Assembly (NCBI GenBank): GCA_022842935.1
Contig: JALHOP010000002.1
Location: 434,001 to 498,000 of the forward strand
DNA: 64,000 nucleotides
DNA from: Myxococcota bacterium
Lineage (GTDB): Bacteria; Myxococcota; XYA12-FULL-58-9; JALHOP01
Direction of reading: 5' to 3'
Shown here in pieces: positions 44,873-53,508 of this stretch (position 1 is its first letter; every line of letters starts with the position of its first letter). The notes below the pieces were generated by a model. It saw only the letters and a list, made by a program, of their open reading frames with translations, did not search any database and was not told where the DNA came from. Both the position numbers and the translations under genes were made by a program.

Positions 44873-45607
44873 ATGGCCACCGATCTAATAGGTGTACGCA
44901 TCGTGGTGACCCGCCCTCGCGGCCAGGCCGGGGAGCTCAGCCGTCTATTGGCCCAACGCGGCGCTCTCGTGGTGGTTCGCCCGACCATCGAGGTGGTGCT
45001 GCGTGATGACCCGCAAACCATCGAAAGGTTGGCTGCGATTGCGCCCGCGACCACCGACGCTGTGCTGGTGACCAGCGGCAACGCTGCACGCGCGCTTGCC
45101 GCCTACACGACTCCGGCTGCCCGGGGAGTCCCCGTCTTCGCCGTTGGATCCGCGACAGCGGATGCCCTGCGGCGTCATGGCTTCGGAGACGTGCGCGTGG
45201 GGATGGTGGCAAGCGGTGAAGGGCTCCTCGACTACATGCGGGGAACCCTCGGCGATCGTTTGGCAGGAATGCGCGTCGTGTCTCCTCAATCGAGCCGGGC
45301 ACACGACACGTTGGTGAGCGGCCTCGTGGCCTCGCGCGCGCACGTTGAGATCGTGACGGCTTACGACACACGCATCGTGCGCGATGGCGAGCCACTCCCG
45401 CCAGAGCCCATCGATTGGGTGACCTTTACCAGTCCGTCGGCAGTCGAGGGCTTTTTGGCGGCTCTCCGGCTACCCAATGGAGCGCGCGTAGCATGCCTTG
45501 GCGCGACGACACGCGACGCCGCCCAGGCAAGCGGGCTCCAAGTCGACGTGGTGCCACGCACGCCCTCGCTCCTCGGCTTGGTCGACGCCATCGCCGAGAC
45601 CGCCTGA
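44873..45607 (+). CDS. hemD: uroporphyrinogen-III synthase (HemD)
   Basis: A 244-residue enzyme that cyclises hydroxymethylbilane to uroporphyrinogen III. Two-domain fold: IVVTRPRGQAGELSRLLAQR in the first domain and the VTSGNAARALAAY segment, then VFAVGSATADALRRHGFGDV. The C-terminal domain has WVTFTSPSAVEGFLAAL and RVACLGATTRDAAQASGL. HemD is poorly conserved, but the order of these is typical. Divergent from the phosphoesterase-like gene, convergent with moaC (2 bases apart at the stops). Confidence 0.9.
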   Translation: MATDLIGVRIVVTRPRGQAGELSRLLAQRGALVVVRPTIEVVLRDDPQTIERLAAIAPATTDAVLVTSGNAARALAAYTTPAARGVPVFAVGSATADALRRHGFGDVRVGMVASGEGLLDYMRGTLGDRLAGMRVVSPQSSRAHDTLVSGLVASRAHVEIVTAYDTRIVRDGEPLPPEPIDWVTFTSPSAVEGFLAALRLPNGARVACLGATTRDAAQASGLQVDVVPRTPSLLGLVDAIAETA

Positions 45608-45609
45608 GC

Positions 45610-46095
45610 TCAGATTGCCGGCGCGCGGAAATCGCCGCTCGCTCCACCGAGTTTTTCGATGAGTTGCACGGCTTCGATGACCATGCCGCGATCGACCGCT
45701 TTCAGCATGTCGTAGATCGTCAGCGCGCCGATGGCGGCGGCCGTGAGGGCCTCCATTTCGACACCCGTCGGGCCCTTGGTCTCGGCGCGGGTCGTCAGGG
45801 TGACGGCGTCGTCTCCGACCTCGATGTCCACGTCCAGGCGACTGAGCACGAGCGCATGACAAAGGGGGATGAGCTCGCTCGTTCGCTTCGCCGCTTGGAT
45901 CGCCGCGACGCGCGCGGTGGCGATCACGTCGCCTTTCTTGGCTGTGGCAGCGCGGACCGCCGCAATGGCCTCGCGACTCACGCGCACACGGGCGCGCGCG
46001 ATGGCGATGCGATGCGTCGCGGGTTTGCCGCCAACATCGACCATGTGCACCGCGCCTTGCTCGTTGGTGTGGGTCAGCGTCTTGCTCGTGGCCAT
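45610..46095 (-). CDS. moaC: cyclic pyranopterin monophosphate synthase MoaC
   Basis: A 161-residue enzyme of molybdenum cofactor synthesis that converts the MoaA product into cyclic pyranopterin monophosphate. Diagnostic segments are HMVDVGGKPATHRIAIARAR, KKGDVIATARVAAIQAAKRT, TSELIPLCHALVLSRLDVDI and GVEMEALTAAAIGALTIYDM with the following KAVDRGM. The start is the ATG of MATSKTLTHTNEQGAVHMVD; the longer frame to 46356 is noncoding by base use. No other mo genes are in the window. Confidence 0.95.
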   Translation of the reverse strand: MATSKTLTHTNEQGAVHMVDVGGKPATHRIAIARARVRVSREAIAAVRAATAKKGDVIATARVAAIQAAKRTSELIPLCHALVLSRLDVDIEVGDDAVTLTTRAETKGPTGVEMEALTAAAIGALTIYDMLKAVDRGMVIEAVQLIEKLGGASGDFRAPAI

Positions 46096-46128
46096 CGCTT
46101 CCTCGTGCACGGGGCGTCGTGAAAAACG

Positions 46129-46145
46129 CGTCGCAGAATGCGACG
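46129..46145. promoter_or_regulatory. inverted repeat GTCGCA-N3-TGCGAC (copy 2)
   Basis: CGTCGCA-GAA-TGCGACG, seven-base arms, 33 bases before the moaC start and in the moaC-radC divergent region. It shares its six-base core with the copy at 42956-42970. Candidate operator; the regulator is not known. Confidence 0.45.
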
Positions 46146-46338
46146 TAGAGCTGGCGAGACGGGCAAAATCAAGATCTCCAGCTCCAACACACCATTGGCA
46201 ACGAAACCGGGTCCGCGGGCTAGAGAACCTGGCCCTACGCCCCCTCCGTGAGCAAACGTGAACGCAGCATTGGCCGGTGCGGCCAGAGCCGGTCACGACG
46301 TCTGCGGGGTTGGCGCGGCGCTTGAACAGACATGCGGC

Positions 46339-47043
46339 ATGACCAACATCGAACATCTTGCGACCGAAGCACTTCTCGAGTTGCTCATCGGCACACCGAC
46401 TCCGCGCGGCTGCGACGAGGCACGCTTGTCCGATATGGGTGTCGCCGAGCTCGAAGACGCAGGCTTTACGTCGGCGGCGGCACAGCGTGTCCGCGCGGCT
46501 TTCGAGTTGGCGCGCCGCGCAAGGCTTGCCCGTTCGCCACCCGCGGCGATGGCGTCACCCGAAGACGCCTACGCGTGTGTCGGGCCGCTCCTCGATGACC
46601 CGGCCCACGAGCACTTCGTGGTCGCCGTGCTCGATGTCCGCAATCGACCACGTAGCGTGATGCGAGTCGCCATGGGCTCTGTCGATCGCTGTGCGGTCGA
46701 CCCGCGCGACGTCTTCGCTCCCGCGATTCGTGAGCGCGGAAGCGCTGTTGTGGTCGCGCACAACCATCCATCGGGTGACCCGACGCCGTCGTTCGAAGAT
46801 ATCGCACTTACCCAACGGCTAGCTCGGGCAGGCGAGGTGATTGGCATGCCGGTGCTCGACCACATCATCGTGGGCAGCGGGCCCTTTGTACGCCAAAACA
46901 AACAATTCGTGAGCCTTGCGGCAATGGGGGTCCTCGGTGGTGAGTCGGCCAGCCAAGAGGTCGGACTGCAGCGCGACCGACCGCGCGGACGGGTGCGCCG
47001 CTCGAAGAAGCAATCGCCCGTGCGCTTGCTGCGTCGGAAGTAG
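46339..47043 (+). CDS. radC: RadC-like JAB/MPN-domain protein
   Basis: A 234-residue member of the RadC/JAB family. After an N-terminal helix-hairpin-like region, it has the JAMM metal-binding motif AHNHPSGDPTPSFEDIALTQ with the following helix. The chain ends in a basic tail (RPRGRVRRSKK). The N-terminal Leu-rich part (TEALLELLIGTP) is also RadC-like. RadC's role is unresolved despite its name. I use the ATG at 46339; an in-frame extension upstream to 46258 lacks coding character. The C-terminal basic tail is unusual. Confidence 0.88.
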   Translation: MTNIEHLATEALLELLIGTPTPRGCDEARLSDMGVAELEDAGFTSAAAQRVRAAFELARRARLARSPPAAMASPEDAYACVGPLLDDPAHEHFVVAVLDVRNRPRSVMRVAMGSVDRCAVDPRDVFAPAIRERGSAVVVAHNHPSGDPTPSFEDIALTQRLARAGEVIGMPVLDHIIVGSGPFVRQNKQFVSLAAMGVLGGESASQEVGLQRDRPRGRVRRSKKQSPVRLLRRK

Positions 47044-47086
47044 TGAGCCGCGCGCGTACGATGGCGCTCTTCACGCGCGGCGGAGT

Positions 47087-48661
47087 TTATTGCACTGCAA
47101 AGCCACTGCTACCGCGGCGCAACGTCGGATCGCGAGCGACCAAACTCTCGTCGACGGCGAGGCGAGGAAGCAGACAACCCTCGCGCGGCCAAAGGCTCGC
47201 TGCGACGGCGGCGGTCACACCGGGCGCGGGGGTTCCCCACTGAGCGAACTGCAACAGCACATTGCCAGCACGCAAGCGAAGCTCGAGCTTGCCGGCGTCG
47301 TTGACCGATGCTGGGACGGTGAGGCTCGCGCTGGGAGCAAGACCGGTCGCGGGAGCGCCAAACAGCGGGACCTCAACGTCATCGACAGTGAGCATGACAC
47401 CTGCGCTCGGGTCGCCGAGGAGAACGGGCGCTGCTCCCATGTTCGTCAGCGTGATGGTGCCGTCGACGCGGGACGCAATCGTGACGATGACCGAGGCGCC
47501 CGGCGGCGCGAGCGGAGCCGCTGCGGTAGCCGGCTCGGTACAGGTTTCCCAGTTGGTGACACGATCAATGAGCGGGTTGGCGGCACCTGCGGTGGCACGG
47601 GCCGGGTTCCACACCGGAGGCAAGAGGGGCCCCGGGTTACGCGCAAGTGACTCGCCCGGAACATAGGTGCCGAGCGGCGCCGGATCGCCAGGCCACAAGG
47701 GGTTGGAAACGAGCGTGCTCGGGCCGCCCGCGGTGCGCATGTAATCGAGCAGGGCCGACGCGTCCGTCGTCGTGCCGGGCGGGGCCAGGAAGACCTCGGC
47801 GTCGCCGCCAATGGCCGTTGAACCGGGAAGTGGAGTCCCCCCCGCCGGGCAGGCGCGGTCCGCGTCGACCGGCCCTAGACAGACGACCAATGTCGCCGCC
47901 GCCGCGAGCGTGCGATTGACCGGTGTGTCGTCGCCCGTCTGCGGGACAGTGGAACACTCACCGTCGTGGCAAACACGCACATCGGTGATGTCGACGGCAT
48001 CGGCGCCGACGTTCTCGATCTCGATAAAAGACGCGGCGACTGGAGAGTTCGCGGGACCCACTTCACGCAGTACGAGGGTCGGAACCGGCGCAGGGCACGC
48101 GATGCCACCAATGAAGCAACCGGTTTGTACGCCATCACGGACAATGGCGCTGTCCGCTGGGCGCGGAAAAGGAACCGCGACGACCGCACCGGTCGTGGCC
48201 GCACCACTTTGCAGGGCGCGAACGAACAGCGATGAGCCGCGTGCTCCGGGATCGCGGCCCCACGCGAGGTAGCTCTGGACGATCCCGACCGGGTCTAGCA
48301 GGGCCACTTCGCCGCTCTGCGCAGGGTTGGCAACGCCAGCGAGCGGCTCGAAGAGAGCTCCGACATTTACGGGGACATCGGTACCGGTCGTCGCGGGAAC
48401 GTTCACCGTCGCCGCTCCGGAAGAAACGAGCGTGTAGCCGGTCAAGTCGAGCTCCGCCGGTCGGCGAATCAGGACCATCGGAGTGGCACCGGCGGGTACG
48501 ACCTCGACGATGCCTGCGCCAGCCAGCCTTGGCGTGTCGATGCGTTGCGGGTCCGGGCGGCCGATACCGTCGGCGAAGCGGTCGCGACGGCAGGCAGAGA
48601 GGGCCGCGAGGGCGATGATCGCCAGGGGCCAAGCGCGACGAAGAGACGTAAACGACTGCAT
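47087..48661 (-). CDS. surface lipoprotein with lamin-tail-like domains
   Basis: A 524-residue lipoprotein (signal AIIALAALSAC, lipobox LSAC). It has at least two lamin-tail-like (LTD) repeats, judged by ELDLTGYTLVSSGAATVNVP and the segment with SFIEIENVGADAVDITDVRV. Cys pairs near CFIGGIACPAP and VCHDGECS suggest disulfides. The C-terminal part (LTNMGAAPVLLGDPSAG, VQFAQWGTP-like) looks like further beta-sandwiches. Predicted surface protein of unknown binding partner. I use the ATG before the signal peptide, not the ATG 120 bases upstream. Confidence 0.75.
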   Translation of the reverse strand: MQSFTSLRRAWPLAIIALAALSACRRDRFADGIGRPDPQRIDTPRLAGAGIVEVVPAGATPMVLIRRPAELDLTGYTLVSSGAATVNVPATTGTDVPVNVGALFEPLAGVANPAQSGEVALLDPVGIVQSYLAWGRDPGARGSSLFVRALQSGAATTGAVVAVPFPRPADSAIVRDGVQTGCFIGGIACPAPVPTLVLREVGPANSPVAASFIEIENVGADAVDITDVRVCHDGECSTVPQTGDDTPVNRTLAAAATLVVCLGPVDADRACPAGGTPLPGSTAIGGDAEVFLAPPGTTTDASALLDYMRTAGGPSTLVSNPLWPGDPAPLGTYVPGESLARNPGPLLPPVWNPARATAGAANPLIDRVTNWETCTEPATAAAPLAPPGASVIVTIASRVDGTITLTNMGAAPVLLGDPSAGVMLTVDDVEVPLFGAPATGLAPSASLTVPASVNDAGKLELRLRAGNVLLQFAQWGTPAPGVTAAVAASLWPREGCLLPRLAVDESLVARDPTLRRGSSGFAVQ

Positions 48662-48849
48662 GCGACGGGTCAGGGCTCTGGGTGTCTCGGAGATAGGCGA
48701 ACCATCGAAACGATGGAACGGGCCCCGAAGGGACCAACGCGGCTCATCACCCGCCGCAAAGCTCACCTCGGGGCGGGTCACGGGACGCGCTGTAGCACGG
48801 CGAGCAGAGTGGCGCGAGGGGGAAGCCGCGCCGGGGGCGCGTCAGGGCC

Positions 48850-48916
48850 GAGAGCCTGTCTCATACCCCGCCGCACGCTTCGAGCTACCTCAACGCGGGT
48901 GATGAGATGGGCTCTC
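48850..48916. other. long imperfect inverted repeat downstream of gpsA
   Basis: GAGAGCC-TG-TCTCAT (48850-48864) pairs with ATGAGA-T-GGCTCTC (48902-48916) over 13 bases with a bulge; the loop is 37 bases. It lies just beyond the gpsA stop, so it could be a 3'-end structure. There is no T-run. Confidence 0.35.
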
Positions 48917-48920
48917 GTGC

Positions 48921-49925
48921 TCAGTACTCGAGCTCCCGCTTCAGCGGACGCGTCAGCAGCTCGGTAACGGCTTTGCGCGCGTTCGCACCCTCATAGATGA
49001 CCTTGTAAACCGCTGCGGTGATGGGTGCATCGACCCCCAACCTCGCGGCGAGCTGATGCGCGGACTGCGTGGTGCGGATACCCTCCGCGACCTGTTTGAC
49101 CTCGGCGATGGCTTGGTCGAGCGTCTTTCCGCGGCCCAACGCCTCGCCGATGGCGCGGTTACGCGAGAGGGCGCCTGTGCACGTAAGCACCAGGTCGCCA
49201 AAACCAGCGAGGCCGGCAAGAGTCATCGGATGGGCGCCCTTGGCGACGGCGAGGCGCGTGATCTCGGCGAGACCCCGGGTAATCATCGCGGCGCGGGTGT
49301 TGTCGCCGAGCCCCATCCCGGTGGCCGCCCCGGCAGCGATCGCCATGACATTCTTCAGCGCCCCGCCCAGCTCGACGCCAACCACATCGGTCGTCGTGTA
49401 GGCGCGGAAGTACGAGCCCGAGATGCGCGCTGACACGGTGTCCGCGAGAACCAAGTCGCGACACGCAAGAACAACCGCTGTCGGCATCGACAGCATCATC
49501 TCACGTGCGAAGCTCGGTCCGGAGAGCGTCAGGGTGCGGTTCTGCCAGGACGCGCCCAGCACATCGACCACGACCTCTTCGAGTGTCATCAAGGTGTCGT
49601 TTTCGATGCCTTTGGCCGCGAGAATGAGAGGCACGTGCGGCAGCTTCGTCTTGAAGTCGCCGAGGACCTGGCGCGCCACTTGGCTTGGGGTCGAAAGCAC
49701 GACGGCGTCGACGCCTGCTAGCGCTTCGTCGCGGTCCGCTGTCGCGGTGAGCCGCTGATTGAGCTCGAAATCCTGGAAATAGTCGGGATTTCTGCGGGTT
49801 TGGCGCATTGTCGCGCAGCGCTCGGCGTTGCGCATCCAAAGGCACACGTCCATTCCCTGGCGCGCAAAAAGCTCCGCTAGGGCCGTTCCGAAGCTGCCGC
49901 CGCCCAAGACCGCTACTCGCTGCAT
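48921..49925 (-). CDS. gpsA: glycerol-3-phosphate dehydrogenase [NAD(P)+] (GpsA)
   Basis: A 334-residue enzyme that makes sn-glycerol-3-phosphate from dihydroxyacetone phosphate for phospholipid synthesis. The N-terminal nucleotide-binding loop is VAVLGGGSFGTALAELFARQ. The substrate-domain signatures VELGGALKNVMAIAAGAATG and MTLAGLAGFGDLVLTCTGAL are present. GAGGGA lies before the ATG. Full length. Cytoplasmic. Confidence 0.96.
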   Translation of the reverse strand: MQRVAVLGGGSFGTALAELFARQGMDVCLWMRNAERCATMRQTRRNPDYFQDFELNQRLTATADRDEALAGVDAVVLSTPSQVARQVLGDFKTKLPHVPLILAAKGIENDTLMTLEEVVVDVLGASWQNRTLTLSGPSFAREMMLSMPTAVVLACRDLVLADTVSARISGSYFRAYTTTDVVGVELGGALKNVMAIAAGAATGMGLGDNTRAAMITRGLAEITRLAVAKGAHPMTLAGLAGFGDLVLTCTGALSRNRAIGEALGRGKTLDQAIAEVKQVAEGIRTTQSAHQLAARLGVDAPITAAVYKVIYEGANARKAVTELLTRPLKRELEY

Positions 49926-50229
49926 GGAAGTCCCTCGTGCGACAAATGTCCGCCGCGAACGCGCCTTTACCTATTTTGCAGAAACCCGATCGAGGCGCAG
50001 CCGATATCTGTACATCCCTTTCCGGCTTTGGATTGCAAGCGTCGGTTGCCGGTGCCCTGGCAACGCATGCAGACCGGTCTGAAGTCATCCACGTCGAAAT
50101 TCGCATTCGATTTGGCTCGCGCTCTATCCACGGGCGCGGAACGGGAGAGCTGTATCCGATCCACCGGGTATGGCTCGAAGGCCACCACCATGTCGCGAAC
50201 GAAGCAGTATTTCGCTTGCGAGGTCTTTC
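49926..50229. other. gap without a convincing gene
   Basis: 304 bases between gpsA and the TPR gene. Two small reading frames overlap here on opposite strands. The plus-strand one (49946-50233, 95 residues) ends in a TTGA overlap with the TPR start. The minus-strand one (49967-50191, 74 residues) contains CMRCQGTG, a CxxCxGxG-like pattern. Third-base G/C use is modest in both, so neither is called. At most one could be real. Confidence 0.4.
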
Positions 50230-51897
50230 TTGAGCCGCTCCGTCTCCATACAGCCAGGCAGCTCGCCCGCTAGCGCGGACGCGCATGACATCAACTTCGG
50301 CATCGATCCCGAAGTCCTCCTCGCGTCCGGTATCCTTCGCGACCCGAACGACCCGCAACAGGCGTCGCTGCGCGCGAGGAGCCTCATCGACGTCGGCCGC
50401 TTTCGCGAGGCCCGTTCGATCTTGCACGGTCACGCGCACTCGGCACCCGAGCCGTTGCGCTCACGTATCGTCGACCAGCTCGCTCAATGCGCCATGTACG
50501 GCGGCGGCGACTGGCGAAACGAGCTCGAGAGAGCGCTCGAGATGCACAAGCTCGTCGGCTCGAATCACGAGGCCGCCCTCACCCACCACCGTCTCGGCGA
50601 TATGCAAGTCCTCGCGGGGGCGTTCGTCGAAGCGGACGCTCATTTCCTCGCCGCGGACAGGCTCTTCAGCTTGCTCGGCGATGCCGGCAAGACCGCGCGG
50701 GTCGGAGCATCCCGCGCTCGCTTGAAGTTGCGCACGGGCCAGCTCGAGCGCGCTCTCGACCGCATCGACGAAACTCTTCAGCGCCTCGGCGACCGCGAGC
50801 CGCGCATCCGCGCCCACGCGAAACTCGAACGCGCCCGCATCCAGGCCTGCCGAGGCCGAGAAGATGACGCCGCCCGCGAGCTCATACAGGCCGAGGGCGT
50901 GTTGGGCGTCAGCGGCAATGCAACCGACCGCATCATCACGCGACTCGCGCGCGCCGAAGCGCTCCTCGTGCTCGGCGACGCGGCTCGCGCCGCTCGCGGG
51001 CTGCGACGCTTGCTCGCCGAAGCCATCGGCATCGAAGACGTCGCGACGCGCGGTCTTGTCCATGCGCTATTTGGTCAGGCACTGCTCGATAGCGACCCCA
51101 CGCAAGCCCGCCGTCACCTCACGCGCGCCCACCATCTCTTCGGTAACATCGCCGCCGAGTACCAGATGGCCCTCTGCGAGCTCTTTCTTGCGCGCGTCGA
51201 TCAGCGCCTCGGGCTGAACCCGCGTGCCCGACTGAAGGTGCTCATGCAGCGCCCACTCGGCGATTGGCCGCTTCTCCAGGCAGAGCTCGCTATCGCGCGC
51301 GCAGAGATTCACGGTCGCGAGCAGCCCGAGCGCGCTCGAGCGACGCTGCTCAAGGTAAGGGGCGTAGCCTGCCGACTCGGCCACATGAGTCTCGCGCGCG
51401 TCATCGACTCGGTGCTCATCGAGCAGCGGCTCGCCGCCGGACCGGAGCTCGACGAGCTCACCCCGGTGGACCCGCTCCCGCATGTCGAAACCGGCTCGTC
51501 GTACTCCGTAGACCAGCTCACCTTCGCGAGCGTCGCCCAGCCAGAGCCCTTCATCATCGACGAACGTCCCGTGCGTCCGTTCGGTGAGAAGCCAGCCGCA
51601 ACGCCCGACAGACCGCGCAAGCGAATCACCGAGCGGCACGATCTCGATGCTTACGACACCCTGGCGCACACGAACGCAGGCGACGCGCTGCAAGCTTTGC
51701 AAGTCTTGCTACCCGCGCCTGCGAACGAAGACGATCGGTCTCCCGCGCACGTCGAGCTTCCCGTGCAAGGGTCGAGCTTGGTGGCGCTGCTCGCATCGAG
51801 CTCACGATCGCGATCGCGCTCGGAGCTCTCCGCCTCGCAGCGCGAGAGCACGCGCGCGAAGATGACGCTGGTGACCCCGCCGACGGACGTGTCGTAG
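50230..51897 (+). CDS. TPR-rich protein of unknown function
   Basis: A 555-residue protein composed mainly of degenerate tetratricopeptide-like helical repeats (SLIDVGRFREARSILHGHAH; EAALTHHRLGDMQVLAGAFV; RGLRRLLAEAIGIEDVATRG). The last 120 residues are low-complexity and polar (SRSRSRSELSASQRES). No signal peptide. I prefer the TTG at 50230 (AGG 6 bases upstream); the region between the ATG at 50170 and it shows no third-base G/C bias. It may act as a scaffold or regulator. It is convergent with the Hpt gene, with only six bases between stops. Confidence 0.75.
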   Translation: MSRSVSIQPGSSPASADAHDINFGIDPEVLLASGILRDPNDPQQASLRARSLIDVGRFREARSILHGHAHSAPEPLRSRIVDQLAQCAMYGGGDWRNELERALEMHKLVGSNHEAALTHHRLGDMQVLAGAFVEADAHFLAADRLFSLLGDAGKTARVGASRARLKLRTGQLERALDRIDETLQRLGDREPRIRAHAKLERARIQACRGREDDAARELIQAEGVLGVSGNATDRIITRLARAEALLVLGDAARAARGLRRLLAEAIGIEDVATRGLVHALFGQALLDSDPTQARRHLTRAHHLFGNIAAEYQMALCELFLARVDQRLGLNPRARLKVLMQRPLGDWPLLQAELAIARAEIHGREQPERARATLLKVRGVACRLGHMSLARVIDSVLIEQRLAAGPELDELTPVDPLPHVETGSSYSVDQLTFASVAQPEPFIIDERPVRPFGEKPAATPDRPRKRITERHDLDAYDTLAHTNAGDALQALQVLLPAPANEDDRSPAHVELPVQGSSLVALLASSSRSRSRSELSASQRESTRAKMTLVTPPTDVS

Positions 51898-51903
51898 CGT
51901 CGC

Positions 51904-52191
51904 CTAACCAGCGATGAGACGCTCCAAGTCATCGAGGGCCGTATCGACCGCGACCGGTACAGTGCCCTGCTTGCACGCGTACTCGACGACGCGTGAGGGC
52001 TCCTCGAGCTCACGCATCGCGAACGATCCACACGCTCCGCGTAAGCGGTGCGCCATGACCCGTAATTCTTCCAACGCTTCTCTAGAGCCGGCGCGAGCGC
52101 TCGACGCGAGCTCGCGCATACGCGCGACGCGCGCTGGTAAACCGGCGCGAAACTCCGCATGAATGGCGTCGATCTCGGGGTCGTCGCTCAT
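51904..52191 (-). CDS. Hpt-domain phosphotransfer protein coupled to murA
   Basis: A 95-residue protein that is essentially one histidine phosphotransfer (Hpt) domain. The phosphorylated His sits in MAHRLRGACGSFAMRELEEP, close to the HxLKG consensus. The ATG overlaps the murA stop by four bases; an in-frame ATG 135 bases upstream (52326) lies inside murA and is not used. No receiver or kinase gene is in the window, so the partner is unknown. Coupling to a peptidoglycan precursor gene is uncommon. Confidence 0.85.
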   Translation of the reverse strand: MSDDPEIDAIHAEFRAGLPARVARMRELASSARAGSREALEELRVMAHRLRGACGSFAMRELEEPSRVVEYACKQGTVPVAVDTALDDLERLIAG

Positions 52192-53444
52192 GCCTCGACG
52201 AAACGCTCGATGCGCGCACCGACGCTCATGAGCTTCCTCTCGAGCTGCTCGTAGCCGCGATCGAGATGGTAGATGCGTCGTACTGTCGTTTCGCCACTTG
52301 CGATGAGACCCGCGAGTACGAGGCATGCGCTCGCGCGCAGATCGGTCGCCATCACGGTGGTCCCAGAAAGCTTGGCCGTGCCCTGCACGAACGCCTTTCC
52401 CCCATCGACGCGCACCTGCGCGCCCATGCGCGACAGCTCGGGCACGTGCATGAAGCGATTCTCGAAGATGGTCTCCGTGATCACCGAAGCCCCATCGGCG
52501 ACGGCGAGCAGGGCCATGAGCTGCGCCTGCATGTCCGTGGGAAAACCAGGGTATGGAGCGGTCACCACATCGATGGCTTTTGGCTTGGTCGCCCGGTGAA
52601 CGGTGACCCGAGTGCCGTCGAGCTCGACGCGAGCACCGATGTCGCGCAGCTTATCCGTCAAAGCGGTCTGATGTTCGGGCACCCCATCTTCGATGACGAG
52701 CCTCTCGCCCGCCATCGCGCCAGCGACCAAGAAGGTGCCGTATTCGATGCGGTCGGCGACCACACGGTGCTTATAGGGCTTGAGTTTGTTCACGCCGTGG
52801 ATGGTGATGGTATCACTGCCAGCGCCCTCGACGCGTGCACCCATGGTGGCCAAAAGGTCAGCGAGATCCGTGATCTCTGGCTCGCGGGCGGCGTTGCGCA
52901 GCACCGTCGTGCCCTCGGCGAGTGTTGCCGCTAGCATGAGGTTTTCGGTGCCAGTCACCGTCGGCATGTCGAAGAGCACTTCGGCGCCGCGAAGGCGGCC
53001 ACACTCCGCTAAAACGTATCCATGCTCGAGTGTGATGCGGGCACCGAGACGTTCGAGCCCTTTCAAGTGCTGGTCGATAGGACGGGCGCCGATGGCGCAG
53101 CCACCGGGCAACGAAACCTTGGCCCTACCGAAACGCGCGACCAGCGGCCCAAGCACCAAGATGGAGGCCCGCATGGTCCGCACCAAGTCATAGGGCGCCT
53201 CGAGCTTGTCGACCTTGGTCGCGTCGATCCGAACACTGTCTTTCTCGCGCGACGAGGTCGCCCCCATCGACTGCAAGAGGCCTAAAAGAGTTTTCACATC
53301 GGCGAGGTCTGGGACGCGAGATAGCTCGTGCGTGCCTTCGCACAACAGGCTCGCCGCGAGCGCCGGCAAGGCTGCGTTCTTCGAGCCCGAAACCTTGATG
53401 TTGCCTGAAAGCGGCGCGCCACCGCGAATCCGAAGAGCGTCCAC
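52188..53444 (-). CDS. murA: UDP-N-acetylglucosamine 1-carboxyvinyltransferase (MurA)
   Basis: A 418-residue enzyme of the first committed step of peptidoglycan synthesis, transferring enolpyruvate to UDP-GlcNAc. The catalytic Cys is in [21 protein letters not shown]-terminal [20 protein letters not shown] and C-terminal [20 protein letters not shown] are also standard. Fosfomycin-type inhibitors act on that Cys; its presence suggests sensitivity in principle. The start is a GTG after GGGAG. Confidence 0.97.
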   Translation of the reverse strand: MDALRIRGGAPLSGNIKVSGSKNAALPALAASLLCEGTHELSRVPDLADVKTLLGLLQSMGATSSREKDSVRIDATKVDKLEAPYDLVRTMRASILVLGPLVARFGRAKVSLPGGCAIGARPIDQHLKGLERLGARITLEHGYVLAECGRLRGAEVLFDMPTVTGTENLMLAATLAEGTTVLRNAAREPEITDLADLLATMGARVEGAGSDTITIHGVNKLKPYKHRVVADRIEYGTFLVAGAMAGERLVIEDGVPEHQTALTDKLRDIGARVELDGTRVTVHRATKPKAIDVVTAPYPGFPTDMQAQLMALLAVADGASVITETIFENRFMHVPELSRMGAQVRVDGGKAFVQGTAKLSGTTVMATDLRASACLVLAGLIASGETTVRRIYHLDRGYEQLERKLMSVGARIERFVEA

Positions 53445-53508
53445 AAGAGTCTCCCAACGGCTTTCCTAGCCCGTCCACCGAACGGCAGACAACACGACGA
53501 CCAGCCCT

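Noticed and set aside
49501..50439. A 312-codon minus-strand frame spanning gpsA's start and the TPR gene
   Set aside because: It runs in a different frame through gpsA and against the TPR gene; composition is typical of a shadow frame.
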